A stretch of 64,000 nt of DNA from Rhodeus uyekii (taxonomy: Eukaryota; Chordata; Actinopteri; Cypriniformes; Acheilognathidae), in NCBI GenBank assembly GCA_037043235.1, contig JAWRVZ010000327.1, forward strand, positions 248,001 to 312,000. Reading direction: 5' to 3'. Positions 33,101 to 45,968 of the stretch are shown piece after piece. Made by a program: the position numbers and the translations under genes. The notes beneath the pieces were generated by a model. It did no database searches and was not told the DNA's origin. It was given only the letters and a program-made list of their open reading frames with translations. Each line of letters opens with the position of its first letter. Position 1 is the first letter of the stretch.

Positions 33101-35075
33101 TAGAACTAATTTGCTGTATTGCAGTGCTTTGCGCACAGAACTAATTCTCATGTGCATATGCATTAATGCTTTGCATTTTTCGAGCAAAACAAGTGCACTG
33201 AGAAATAGCATGAATTAGTTTGTTGCATTGCAGTTCTTACTTTGTGCATGGAACTAATTTGCTGCATTGCATTGCTTTGTGCACAGAATTATCATGTGCA
33301 ATTTTATTATTGCTTTGCATCGGTTGAGCTAATTAATAAGTTGTGCATTGGCAAGTAGCACGAACTAGTTTGTTGCATTGCAGTTCTTACTTTGTGCATA
33401 GAACTAATTTGCTGCATTGCAGTGCTTTGTGCACAGAACTAATTCTCATGTGCAATTGCATTTTTGCTTTGCATTGGTTGAGCTAAACAATAAATTGTGC
33501 ATTGACAAGTAGCTCTTGTTGTTGCTTGTTGCATTGCAGTTCTTACTTTGTGCATAGAACTAATTTGCTGCATTGCATTGCTTTTTGCACAGAACTAATT
33601 CACATGTGCAATTGCATTATTGCTTTGCATCAGTTGAGCTAAACAATAAGTTGTGCACTGAGAAATAGCATGAACTAGTTTGTTGCATTGCAGTTCTTAC
33701 TTTGTGCATGGAACTAATTTGCTGCATTGCATTGCTTTGTGCAAAGAAATATCATGTGCAATTGCATTATTGCTTTGCATTGGTTGAGCTAAATAATAAA
33801 TTGTGCATTGACAAGTAGCTCTTGTTGTTGCTTGTTGCATTGCAGTTCTTACTTTGTGCATAGAACTAATTTGCTGCATTGCATTGCTTTGTGCACAGAA
33901 TTATCATGTGCAATTGCATTATTGCTTTGCATCGGTTGAGCTAAATAATAAGTTGTGCATTGGCAAGTAGCACGAACTAGTTTGTTGCATTGCAGTTCTT
34001 TGTGCATAGAACTAATTTGCTGCATTGCAGTGCTTTGTGCACAGAACTAATTCTCATGTGCAGTATGATGCACTGCTTTGCATGGCAATGCTTTGCTTTG
34101 CATTGACAAATAGTATGAAATAGTTTTGATGCATTGCATTGCTTTGTGCATAGAACTAATTATCATGTGCAATTGCATTTTTGCTTTGCATCAGTTGAGC
34201 TAAACAATAAGTTGTGCATTGACAAGTAGCATGAACTAGTTTGTTGCATTGCAGTTCTTTGTGCATAGAACTAATTTGCTGCATTGCATTGCTTTTTGCA
34301 CAGAACTCATTCTCTTGTGCAATATGATGCACTGCTTTGCATTGCAATGCTTTGCTTTGACAAATAGTATGAAATTGTTTTGATGCATTGCATTGCTTTG
34401 TGCATAGAACTAATTATCATGTGCATTTGCATTATTGCTTTGCATCGGCTGAGCTAAACAATAAGTTGTGCATTGACAAGTAGCATGAACTAGTTTGTTG
34501 CATTGCAGTTCTTACTTTGTGCATATAACTAATTTGCTGCATTGCATTGCTTTGTGCACAGAACTCATTCTCATGTGCAATATGATGCACTGCTTTGCAT
34601 TGCAATGCTTTACTTTGCATTGACAAATAGTATGAAATAGTTTTTATGCATTGCATTGCTTTTTGCATAGAACTAATTATCATGTGCAATTGCACTTTTG
34701 CTTTGCATTGGTTGAGCTAAACAATAAGTTGTGCATTGACAAGTAGCATGAACTAGTTTGTTGCATTGCTTTGTGCATAGAACTAATTTGCTGCATTGCA
34801 GTGCTTTGTGCACAGAACTAATTCTCATGTGCAATATGATGCACTGCTTTGCATTGCAATGCTTTGCTTTGCATTGTTCGAGCTAAACAAGAAGTTGTGC
34901 ATTGACAAGTAGCATTAACTAATTTGTTGCATTGCATTGTTTTGGGTACATAACTAATTCTCATGTGCAATATGATGCACTGCTTTGCATTGCAATGCTT
35001 TGCTTTGCATTGCTCGAGCTAAACAATGAGTTGTGCATTGACAAATAGCATTTGCATATAGCTTTTCATTGGTTG

Positions 35076-35427
35076 ACCTAAACAATAGTTTAGTTCACAA
35101 CGAGTCTTTTGCCAATGATACAATTTTAAGTCAGTTCTTTAAGACTGGAATGAAACGAAATGAATGAAATGATATTTGAGTGCTATTTCTTCAGTCCAAA
35201 GACAAGGATGCAACGAAAACTCTTATTCTTTAGTGCACTTGTCAATTCTTTGCATTGACAAGTAGCATGAAACTAGTTTGTTGCAGTCTATTGCTTACTT
35301 TGCGCACAGAACTAATTCTCATGTGCATATGCATTATTGCTTTGCAGTGGGCGAGCTAAACAATCAGTTGTGCATTGACAGTTTTGCTCTGTGCAATGTG
35401 CAATGATATTTCACATATACTCAATAA
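35076..35427. repeat. Spacer-to-arm transition with arm-derived insert
   Basis: 35,090-35,240 duplicates arm sequence at 35,965-36,110 (GAATGAAACGAAATGAATG and the following block). It is then followed by diverged satellite to about 35,400. Arm and satellite pieces are therefore interleaved at this edge. Confidence 0.85.
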
Positions 35428-36629
35428 CATTAGTTCTATGCATGAAGTAAGCAACGCTATGAAACAAAGTAGTTCATGTTATTTTAGGGTAATTGTACCT
35501 CACTCTAACTGTTTAGGATAACACATTTTTTAACGTCATGAATTCATTCTCTGCTGTTTACCTTTAACTGGTTTCTGCATTCCTTTAAATATGTCATTCA
35601 CAGTATATCATTTTGTAGCTAAAATAGTTGTATTTTGAGTGTTTTTCTTCTATTCCTAAAAAGCTAAAATCCTTTTATTTGAGGCACATAAAAACAAATT
35701 GTTGAAGGAAAAAAAAAGTATTCAGTATTTTGTTTTATCTATATAAATGAAAGGCAAATTATGGCAACCAACATTAGTTTTGTCAGCGTAATTAATGTAT
35801 TAATTGTAATATTAGCATAAATGTGCTCCCATTTATAATTTAAAAAAAGCAAGACTTTATGTAAATGACTTTAAAGAACTACATTTATGAGATGCATTTA
35901 CTGGAACAATTTTAACATGAAAGTAACAAAATTTCAACTACAGCCTCTAGATGTCAGCTAAGGATTACACAACGAGTCTTGTGCCAATGATACAATTTTA
36001 AGTCAGTTCTTCAAGGCTATACACTGGAATGAAACGAAATGAATGAAATGATATTTGAGTGCTATTTCTTCAGTCCAAAAACAAGGATGCAACGAAAAGT
36101 CTTATTCGTTAGTGCACAAGTGAAGAAATTAGTTCTTGTAAACAGTTAATTGAAACAGAGTATTATAAAATAGAACTGTTTACTAATTATTTGGTCTTTC
36201 TGCCTAGAAATGTGGTCTGTAAATGATATATTAATTGTCACACCCTTAGCAGCCATTTAGATTACATTACCCTAGCAACTGTATAAGGGTAACACATTTT
36301 TAACGACATGAATTTTGTCTCATGAATTGATTGTCTGCTGTTTACCTTTAACTGGTTTCTGCATTTATTTAGATGTCATTCACAAGTATATCATCTTGTA
36401 GCTTTTCCTCCAAAAAAAAGTATTCAATATTTTATTGTATAGATATTTTAATCATTTGTCATTTGAAAGGCAAACTATGAAAACCAAAATTAGTTTTGTC
36501 TGTAGGTGGGTCCTCTGTTCCAACTATATTATTATTGTTAAAGTAAAAGCTATTCGAAAACGGTTAATTACAAAGTGTATGAGGCAGGCGTAAAAGAGCT
36601 TCTCTTTAACATTTTGTTCATTACTGATG

Positions 36630-37035
36630 ATTGACAAGAATATGACATGTACATTTGGCAGATGCTTTCATGCAAGGTGACTAATATTGTACTAAATGAG
36701 CACACTGTTCTTGCTTTCCCTGGGATCGAGCCCAATTAGTTTGCAAGTGTATTAGCTGGTTCAGCAGAGGTCCATAGAGGAAAATGTGATCCAAATGCAT
36801 AAATATAACATACTTCTGAATTTCTCTATAAGAGGAGGAAAACGCAAGTGGATTCATTGAATGAATGAATGAATGAAGAATAAAATGTCTACTGACCTGC
36901 TATTTGGCAGACCTAAAAGCCACCTAAACTGCGTGCAGTGAAGACATTATGGGATGTCTTGTTTAGCCTGGAACCGAAACCGCTACCTTGCCGATGAAAG
37001 CACTGATGCCCTACCGACTGAGCTACCGGACAGCT
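36630..37035 (-). repeat. Two SINE relics, right arm
   Basis: Mirror copies of 19,217-19,620, in the same order and with the same degraded A and B boxes. They differ by isolated bases (for example CCGATGAAAG at 36,991). Confidence 0.7.
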
Positions 37036-37423
37036 GCTGTGTTGCACTCGGCAAAACATCTACTACTTCTGACATTTGTGGAAAGTATGTGCTTGCGTGA
37101 CATAAAGCAAGGTATGGTAACGTAAATTAACTGAGTGAAAGGCCTCGAATGCCGGAATGGGTTCACTTCAAAGAGCTGAAAAAAACGGAAGACTTCAAAA
37201 GCCTTGACTTCAAAGACTGAACTGTTGTTTATTGCAACGTTGAGCCGTCAACCAATCACAGGCGTTTATGTTGAGCTGCCGAATGCACACAGACGTGCTG
37301 ATTGGCTGTTGACTACTTGAACTTTATCGGAAACACGACTGGTACACGCAAATTGTATTCTGCGCACGCGCGATTCTATGACCACTTCCTCTTAATTACG
37401 ACAGCTTCGTACCTGCACGATTT

Positions 37424-38178
37424 TTTTATATATATATTTTTTATTTATTTATTAGCAAACAAATGTACATACAAAACAGGTACAGAATAAACAATATTAA
37501 CAATTTTCCGAGGCAGACATATTTGCAAATACAATATGTAATAGTGATGTAATACATTAAATGCACAATCACGAATAACAAAAAGGAAAGAGGAGAAAAA
37601 ATAAATAAAAAATAAAAATCATAATTAAATAAAAGACAAAAATAAATAAAATAAAAGAGCAATTATAGATAACTAATTTCTTACAAGGGGTAGCAAGTAG
37701 TTATTGAGCACTTAGTTTACTGAAGAAGCTGGCAACTGCAGTAGCTTTTTCATTTGAGAGAGCATTAAGAGAAGCAGCAAAAAGTCTGAGTTCATTAGAG
37801 AAGTGAGGAAAGGATGGAGGGGTTTTCAGAGATCTGCATTTATGAATGAAATATTTAGCAACATCAAAAAGGTTGTTAATTAAGTAATGTTGTGAGTAAT
37901 CTTTCTTAAGTACACCAAACTTAATTTGTTTGTATTCAAGGGGATTTATCCATGTAATTACACATGACATTTTACTGCACAATTGAGCCCAAAACAACTT
38001 TGAGTAATTACAATAAAAAAAAATATGTTCAGTGGTTTCAATATCACTATCACAGAATTGACAAGAGTTTTCTCCAATATCAAATTTTGATTTGATAAGC
38101 TCCTTAGACGGGTATATATCATTTATTATTTTAAAATGAAGCTCTTTCACTTTAGGGAGACTTGGAAAGGTAAGATAA
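37424..38178 (-). mobile_element. 5'-truncated L1/Tx1-type LINE, right arm
   Basis: This is the same insertion as 18,074-18,828, with the 13-bp target duplication at 37,411-37,423 and 38,179-38,191. The zinc-binding C-terminal frame (37,701-38,178) remains open. Confidence 0.92.
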
Positions 38179-38915
38179 ACCTGCACGATTTGTACTGTGC
38201 ATCTGCGCGCTTTATAGTGACGTCATTTGGTGGTGAGGGACTATATGGATTTATATACGTGTTATGATGGAATGCAAGAATTTCTTTCAAAGGGAAAAAT
38301 TCCTGACAACTTTACACAGCGTTGGAAGATGACACGGGCGTTCATTGGGCGTTCACCGCATTATTAATTCATTACGTTCATGTCTAGAGTTCGGGACTAA
38401 ACGTAAAAGACATTGAGGACCACGCTTCCAAAAAGGAAGAAGCACAGTGAAACATTTAGTAAAGTTTATCAATACTACTGGTAAGTGTAGTGTTTCAATG
38501 CATTTTATCATACAATGTTTGCTCAGAGAAATGTACTTTGATGCCAAAGCTTAGATTTTCCAGTGTATGATGGTTCTTAGAAAGATGTCTCTTGCAAGAC
38601 AGCTCTTTAATTCAGTGTTTCAGTTCACAGTACAAGCTGCTCCACACAAACTCCCATCACGAATGTGCTGAATGTGATTTCAGAACAGCTAAATGGCGTT
38701 GTTAAATGGCTCAGCTTTTCTGAAATCAGTGTAAATGATGTTTATGTTTCACAGGGCTTATTGTTTTCATTAAATGGTTACTACATATGCAGCTACACAC
38801 TGATGCATCATTATTTAGTGTTCACTTATTACTTTATACAATTGTAATACAATACAGCACATTTGTGGATAGAGATAATGCCAATGATAAAATAAATAAT
38901 ATACAAAAATGTTCT

Positions 38916-38985
38916 CTTTCAAATCTTCAGACCTTTGTGCCTCAAGCTATTAAGCTTGAGGCACAAAGGTCTGAAGATTTGAAAG
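38916..38985. repeat. Perfect 33-bp fold-back, right arm
   Basis: Mirror copy of 17,267-17,336, with both 33-bp stems intact and loop ATTA. Confidence 0.95.
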
Positions 38986-40642
38986 TGAAATATTTTTCTA
39001 CCACATATGCTGGTATCCATGCTCTGTCGTTTCATCCTGTCTTCCTTCTCCCAAACAGTTCTCATCTCTGGATGTGAATACTGCAACAGACACTTTATTT
39101 TCCACTCTAACGTCTTGTCTAGACCATTTCTGTCCGCTCTCTTCCAGGTCACCGTGTGCTACTCCCTCTAACCCCTGGCTAACGGATGCTCTTCGTGAAC
39201 CAAGTTAAGGGCAACTTAGAGAGAATGGCACAAATCAAAGGACCCGTCTGGCCTGAGTTTGTATAAATCTCTGCTCTCTACCTTTTCTACTGATGTCCAT
39301 ACCTGCAAATATTTGCATTTCCTCACCAAGATTAAAAGTGCTTCTAACATGCATGCACTTTTCAAAACATTCAGCTCTCTTCTGTTTCCCCCTCCACCCT
39401 CTACCTCTTTAACTGCCAATGGTTTTGCCCATTTCTTTATTAACAAAACTGCAACTATCAGCAGTCAGTTCTCAGCTCTACACACACGTGAAAATAGATT
39501 GACCTCTGATGTAACCACAAACCTTTTTTCAACCACCTCTGCACTCACAGAGGTAGATGTATCTAAACTTCACATCACCCGTTGATAATTACAGACATGG
39601 CTCTCTCCTACCATTCATATCAAAAACTCTTGAACGTGTTATTTTTAACCAGGTGTCGTCTTGTCCTCTCTCAGAATGGCCAGTTGGACATCAACCAGTC
39701 TGGTTGATCAACCAGTCTTCAAGAAGGTTAAGGTGACTTCAACCAGTCTGGCTTCAACCGAGACTGCATTACTATCCGTTGCTGAAGCTCTAAGGAGTGC
39801 AAAAGCTGATTCAAAATTTTCAGTTCTCATTCTTTTAGATCTATCTGCTGCCACTGACACTGTTAATCATCATATCCTTCTGTCTACCCTCTCGTCACTA
39901 GGCATCCTCTTCAGTGGTTTGAATCCTATCTCACGGATGGGTCCTTCAGGGTTGCATGGTGCGGGGAGGTCTCCAAAGAATGTCAACTGGTCACCGGTGC
40001 TCTTGGACCACTTCTCTTCTCCACGTACACCACATCAGTGGGTCCCATCATAGAGGCACACGGCTTCTCCTATCACCGCTACGCCAATGATACACAGTTA
40101 TTCCTGGCTGCGAGAATCACAAGCTGGCTAGCGGCCACATCGGCATGGATGAAAGAGCATCATCTGCAATTCAACCTGGCAAAGATGGAGCTTTTAGTCT
40201 TTCCCGTCGATCCAACACTGCAGTATGATTTCACCGTCCAGATCGGCACCACCACGATTACCCCTTCAAGGTCTGCCAGAACTCTTGGAGTGAACTCACA
40301 GCTTGTCTGTTCTTCAACCAACCCAAAATAACTCGTCACACCACTCCTCATTTCACTACACCTGCAGCACGCATCAAATTCAAAGCACTGACTCGTGCAT
40401 ACAGAACTTACACAAGCTTCATACTTCCACTCAATGTTACAAATCTACACACCTACCGAAACCTTTGATCTATCAATGAGTGACAACTCAACACAGAGAG
40501 GCAAAAAATCACTCTCTAGAGCATTTTTATTCACCGCTCCTTGCTGGTGGAACAATCTCCCTGCCCTCATCCAGAATGCAGATTCCTTGTCAAGGTGTAA
40601 AAGACTACTGAAAACACATCTCTTCCATGAGCACCTAACATG

Positions 40643-41768
40643 CAGGGTTGGGGAGTAACGAAATACATGTAACGGCGTTACGTATTTAAAATACAAAATT
40701 TGAGAAAACTGTATTTCGTTACAGTTACATTTTAAATTGATGGTAATCAGATTACAGTTACATTCAAAAAGTATTTTAGATTACCAAAGTGATTGCTTTG
40801 AATTTTAGTGTCATTTATTTATTAATATTGACGTAAGCTGTCTGATGATTCTCCGACTTTGTCTCTTTAAAAATAAAAAGCGCGCGCAGCCTGTTCAGTT
40901 AGCAAGCTGGAGAGTGTAGATTGCATAAAAAATGGACGGGAAAACAGCACGTAATGCATTTGTTTCGTGGAAATTCAAAGACAATTTTACTTATAAACAA
41001 GAAAAAGGACGTAACATCACAGTGCGATGCAAGTGCGATGACATAACAATTTTGTTTGTTTTATAGTTAACTACAACAGAATAAACTGAAATTAAATGTT
41101 TAAATTAATTTAAAGAATTATTGTAAATGAGCAATTCAAGGCACAGCACCGCATGCTTTGCGACACATGACGTCAAGAAACGTCAAAAAATTAAACGCAA
41201 TAATGGAGAAATCAAGGCAGTGGCACACAGACAAGAGTGCCACTTTTTTCAAGTTGGAGAGTAAACATTTCATTGAATGTAATGCTTTAATTTCTTTGTA
41301 GTGTTTTTTGTCTACTACAAATTCAAGCTCCTGTTTACTGAAATTTGAAAAATTGTATGAATTATAAGCACTTTGAGTATGTTCTTGTTGCATTAAAATG
41401 ACACTTGTTGGTTTTATTGCAGCTAATTAATATTTAATTTATTTTGATACATTTTGGTACATTCAAGCACTTTGATTGCACAAAGATTGCCCTCATTGTT
41501 TTAGATGTGCTGTGGAAAACTGATGTTAAAAATAAAATGTAGCAGAAAACCAAATCCTATGATGGGTAGAGTTCATTTTTATTTACAGGTTGTAAACTTA
41601 ATACAGGACATCAAGTTAATATGGTCTTTTGTGTTAAGTATTTCAAAGTATTTAGATTACATTACTAAACTTGAGTAATGTAACAAAATACGTTACAAAT
41701 TACTTTTTAAAGCAAGTATTTTGTAATCTGTAGTGAAATACATTTTAAAAGTAACCTACCCAACCCTG
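40643..41768 (+). mobile_element. hAT-E, right arm
   Basis: Termini CAGGGTTGGG and CCCAACCCTG, with flanks CTAACATG (40,635-40,642) and CTCACATG (41,769-41,776). It is the same length as the left copy. The BED-like transposase start is at 40,932-41,066. Confidence 0.9.
40932..41066 (+). pseudogene. hAT transposase N-terminal remnant, right arm
   Basis: The 44-residue frame begins MDGKTARNAFVSWKF, as in the left arm, and runs into a stop at 41,064-41,066, before the histidines of a BED finger. Confidence 0.7.
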
Positions 41769-42565
41769 CTCACATGACATACACGCACAATTTTTTTTAA
41801 ATTAATTCTCTTACTCCCTCTATTCCCCATGCTTGTACTACTTTTGTATGTAATGTTCGAAACTTTGTATTGTAAGCACTATGTACTTTTCAGTCTTCAG
41901 GACAGATCGCTTTATGAATTCCTCAAGTTTTGGATAAAAGTGCTTTGGATAAAAGTGTCTGCTAAATGAATAAATGTAAATATATATATAAAAAAGGAAT
42001 ATATATATCAAAATAGATGGTAAAGAGAAATGTTTCAATGAAAGTAAAATAATATCAAATACTATGCTAGTATAAAGTTGATTTTAGACTACTATAAGAT
42101 TGTGCTGCTGGTATCGTGTCTGGGATGGATAAGATTTCAAACATGTTTTTAAATAAATATTTCAGGTGAATTGTCACATTCAGTTGCTTTGTCTTTATTG
42201 AATTATGTCTTACTGGCACATTAAGAAAACTTTCTTGTGAACTTCAGAGAAGATACAGGTATATTCACAAATGGTGCATCAAGATGGTAGATAGTTTTTA
42301 TAGTTTTAATATGATCAGTGGTCCAAGTTTTACCATAGATATCTTATCTTATATCTTACTGACCCTCCTGTGCCTTTACCATAGAAGTGGAGATTCATCC
42401 TATGTTCACCTAGTGGTCCATATGCTTATGCTATAAAATTATACTCATGCAAAGGCAAATAAACAGATAACAGATTGATTATATAAAAGGCTATAATTTT
42501 TTATAGAAGAGGAAAATTTAAGATACAGGAGGAGTTTATTTATTAACATTTATTTATTATTTATT

Positions 42566-42692
42566 AACAATTATTTATAAAAAATAAACTCATGGAACAG
42601 GCCTAGACAAAAACGATGGTACCCCTAGAAAAGACTGTAAACAATGTGACTAAAGAGACATGTTAATTCAAGGTGCGTCTACTAATTAGCAT
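42566..42692 (+). mobile_element. Tc1 5'-region fragment, right arm
   Basis: Mirror of 13,566-13,692. It carries the same Tc1 untranslated block as 31-156. Confidence 0.85.
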
Positions 42693-43094
42693 TAGCATTT
42701 CATTATATTTGCTGTGAGTTTTGGTAAATATTAATGCATAATGTGACATGATGCATTGAATACTTCTGTGATGTACTGTGACGTACCTTAGTATTTTATG
42801 TTTGGGGAGAGATGGATTAATATTTTTTACTTTATCAACATAAACATGTTTCCTCTTGCATAACACTTAGGTATTCCTTTTAGCCTATGGGTCAGAACCA
42901 AAAACCAAACACTTTAAGTATACAATTTATCAATTAAATAAAATATAAATAAATAAATGTAATAAATAAAATAAATCACCATATTTTAGTTCTGTGATAT
43001 TTTATGGTACTAAGTTGGTCATTAATGGATCATAATTATTGTTTATATTACAGTTAAATTAAAAAAAAATGTATGGACAGAAGTCCATCTAGAG

Positions 43095-44149
43095 CATAGG
43101 TGTCAAACTCAAGGCCCGCGGGCCACATCCGGCCCGGCGTGTAATTATGTCCGGCCCGCGAGAGCATTTTATTAATGGCCCGCGAGATGTCCCGCGCTCC
43201 AGCTGACTCGCCGAACACTTCCTGTATTAAACAGGAAGTGGCTAATGATGCTTCGCGCTCGCGCTAGTACCGCGCGATTGTTATTGTCAATTATCCATAA
43301 CTGTTCAGGCTCGGTACACAGTGCTTGTGCGCGAAATTCAGGTGTTGATCATCGGATGAGAAGAGCCCGCCCTCATGGCAGAACGTTTTCTTGCATGATT
43401 GACAGGTCATATCAGCGCCAGCTGTCAGAGTGATATTACAAGCGCCAGAAAGAAAATACAGCGCAAAAAAAAAAAAAACATTACGTCCTTAGGGACGTAA
43501 CAAATATATTGAAATATTATTACGTGTAAAAAAAATTGTGATATAGTTTGTAAAATCTGCTATAACCCATGGGTTATATGCGGGATAATACGGTATATGT
43601 TTACTGACATACTGCCGGTTACCCGTGTGTCTCATTTGCGGAGCTAATGTGGCAGTAATTAAATAATTTAATAAGACAGCACTATAAGACAAATGACATA
43701 AGAGCAAATTCAACTGAATGATTTGATTTGTTATTGCTGAAAAGCAAAAATTGTATTTAGATTTCCAGGTTTTGTTATGCAGCATGTCCATATTTTGAAT
43801 TTGTATAATTTTGACAGGATATATTTTTATATAGAGCAAAATCTTTTATATATAAATCTTTGTAAGTTTTATATAAAATGACATAAGAGTAAAGAAATTT
43901 GAATGTTTGTTCTTTTAACTTTTACTTACTTTTACTTTACTTACTTGTTTACTTTATTTCTAACTTGTATAATTTAGACAGGATATATTTTTAAAAAAAA
44001 TAAGTATTTTAAAAATATTTTTAAGTTATTTAAGGTTTTAGTTTTAGTGTTTAGTTTTAGTGTTTTCAATAAATGTTTATCCTGTTCGGCCCGCGGCCTA
44101 AAGTTTTTGGGGATTTTGGCCCCCTGTGCAATTGAGTTTGACACCTCTG
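43095..44149. mobile_element. hAT-D: arm-specific insertion
   Basis: A 1,055-bp element with ends CATAGGTGTCAAACTC and GAGTTTGACACCTCTG and flanking octamers ATCTAGAG (43,087-43,094) and ATCTAGAA (44,150-44,157). The left arm has the single uninterrupted TTCTAGAT at 13,164-13,171. Subterminal GGCCCGCGGGCC-rich sequence at both ends (near 43,113 and 44,090) is typical of this vertebrate hAT group. The interior is AT-rich with no transposase. It is the only sizeable transposon found in one arm and not the other. Confidence 0.95.
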
Positions 44150-44320
44150 ATCTAGAATAAGGAACGGCAGATAGACTGCATTTCACATTACATCTGGTTT
44201 ATGCAGTTGAAAATGTTTTTAGATTTTCCCCAGTGTTATTATCAGTACTTTTTTTTCTTTTTATTAAACGTTTTTTAACACGCTTGTTTCTATTTTCAGA
44301 ATACTGTTTCACAAGTCCAC

Positions 44321-44468
44321 TATAATGATTTCTTTATCAACAAGCCATTTTGTATTTGTGTTGCCATGCCATTAATTAAACTCGTACCACAAAATGACTT
44401 TGAATGAATTTAATTAATGGCATGGCAACACAAATACAAAATGGCTTCTTGATAAAGAAATCATTATA
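44321..44468. mobile_element. Palindromic MITE, right arm
   Basis: Mirror of 12,852-12,999, same length. Small differences near the centre make this copy's halves match slightly better (TTGCCATGCCATTAATTAA on one side). Confidence 0.85.
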
Positions 44469-44491
44469 GTTAAAACGATTAAGATTATAGA

Positions 44492-45260
44492 TGTTATGAC
44501 CCCAGTCTAGGGGAACGAGGGCGTAACATAAATTAGTCCAAGGTTTTCAAGTTAAAGTCCTTTTATTCAGGAACGGTCTTCGTTATAGAAACATAAAGTG
44601 TGCCAAAATAACAAACAAAAACAGACTGCCTGGGTCTTTAAAACCTAAAATTTCCTAACAAATTAAATGAAATAAAAGTACATAGCTCTATCCTAACTCC
44701 CTGTCTTACAGAAACCAGGAGAATATTTCAATAAACAAAAATAGGCACAGTCAGAGTGAGAAAAAGAATACAAACAAACCGAAACAAAAGAAAATACAAC
44801 GTCATCAGCGTTGGGCGGGGGAGTGGCATCAGTTCACAGATTCCCTTTTTAATACCCAACAATCACTGAGAACTATAACGTTATATAGCAGGGAGCCACA
44901 ACTTTTGGCTTGCTCTTTCACAAGCTCTTTGGGACGCTGCCAACAACGCCTGCTGGCACAACTCCACACACTGAGTCACTAGCTCCGCCCCTCTCTCTTG
45001 CGCAGACTCCAGTTTTAAAGGCTGCACCTCTGAAGACCAGCCAATCCGCGTTGTTAATAATTTAAACCGGAACCTGGCAAAAAGCAAGAAAGAGAAAACA
45101 CAACAACAGCAACTTATGATGAACTTGCCATCTATCCTTGATAAAAAAAAAAAGCATCGAGATAACCCATACATCATATATTACATATATTAACATACAA
45201 CCCATAAATATATATTACCGATTTCCCCACATATAACCCTCAGATGCAGACAATCCGTAC
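44492..45260 (-). mobile_element. Probable LTR fragment, right arm
   Basis: It starts TGTTATGACCCC at 44,492 and is the mirror of 12,060-12,828. A 7-bp stretch near 44,533 is deleted relative to the left arm. The far limit is approximate. Confidence 0.4.
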
Positions 45261-45968
45261 ACAGCGCTTGAAATAAGAATAAGAATAAGAAAGTCAGAAT
45301 CAGAAGAAAAAGAAAGAAAAAACAGTCTCTCGCTCGTCCCTTTAAGAGAAGAGCCCGCCTTCATGGCAGCACAGCCAATCACGCTTTCTTGCATGATTGA
45401 CAGGTCAGACAGCTAATCAGCGCAGCTGTCAGAGTGAAGGTGGTGGACGACCTGTCAGCTGCCTGTCAACCTGTCAGCCCAAAGATAAACAACCCTCAAG
45501 ACAGTGTTTTTCAACTAGTGTGCCGTGAGAGATCGTCAGGTGTGCCGCGGAAAATTATTCAATTTCACCTAATTTTTTCTAAAAAACACATTTTGAGCGG
45601 CTGCAAGCGGCAATGGTGCTGTAATGATGTTACGTCTGACACCGACGCTCCGAAGCTTGCTTCAAACTCGAATGAGCTTTGCAATGAACCACTGTTTCGG
45701 AGCTTGTATCATACGTCACTAGTCACGTGAAAATGACGTTTGAAGCAAACACTCTGCTTAACTCCAGCAGTGAACCACCTGACTGCTCTGACAGCCCGAT
45801 CAGTGTTGACGGGTTTGAAACCTGCCGGTTGTATTTCTTATAAAAGTGAAACCAAACCGTGGGTTGTAGTAAGAGAAAGAAAAATTAAAATGTATTGATG
45901 TACATGATGTAAATGAGAAAAACGAGATTAAATGAGAATGTAGATGCTCGTGTTATGGTGTTTTTTTA
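45261..45968. mobile_element. hAT-C terminus, right arm
   Basis: Mirror of 11,346-12,059. The terminus CAGTGTTTTTCAACTAGTGT starts at 45,502. No second end is visible. Confidence 0.6.

Larger units (their letters stand above)
21600..35075. repeat. Satellite array in the palindrome spacer
   Basis: About 13.5 kb of tandem monomers, roughly 145 bp each with variants of about 115-170 bp, share blocks such as CATGAACTAGTTTGTTGCAT, TTTGTGCATAGAACTAATTT, GTGCACAGAACTAATTCTCA and GAGCTAAACAATAAGTTGTG. All are in one orientation. TGCA-rich dyads (TGTGCACA, GTGCAATTGCAC) recur. The left and right edges are more diverged than the middle, the usual pattern of unequal exchange. Confidence 0.97.
38949..41981 (+). 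mobile_element. L2-clade LINE, right arm
   Basis: It carries ORF2 remnants on the plus strand: a pre-RT segment 38,970-39,585, motif A region near 39,830, YANDTQLF at about 40,080-40,103 and the C-terminal block 40,395-40,658. It has the same stop-bearing duplication near 39,700 and the same D-to-N change as the left arm. The tail ends at 41,981. Confidence 0.85.

Noticed and set aside
23144..34695. Repeated 60-159-residue minus-strand frames rich in C, H, M and Q across the satellite
   Set aside because: They follow the satellite period, begin and end at monomer variants and have no domain. They are read-through of a stop-poor tandem repeat.
21600..35075. CRISPR-like array
   Set aside because: Repeats are contiguous monomers with no unique spacers, and the context is vertebrate.
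21600..35075. Centromere
   Set aside because: The array is short, sits in a palindrome spacer, and I see no CENP-B-box-like motif. One-orientation satellite alone is not evidence of centromere function.
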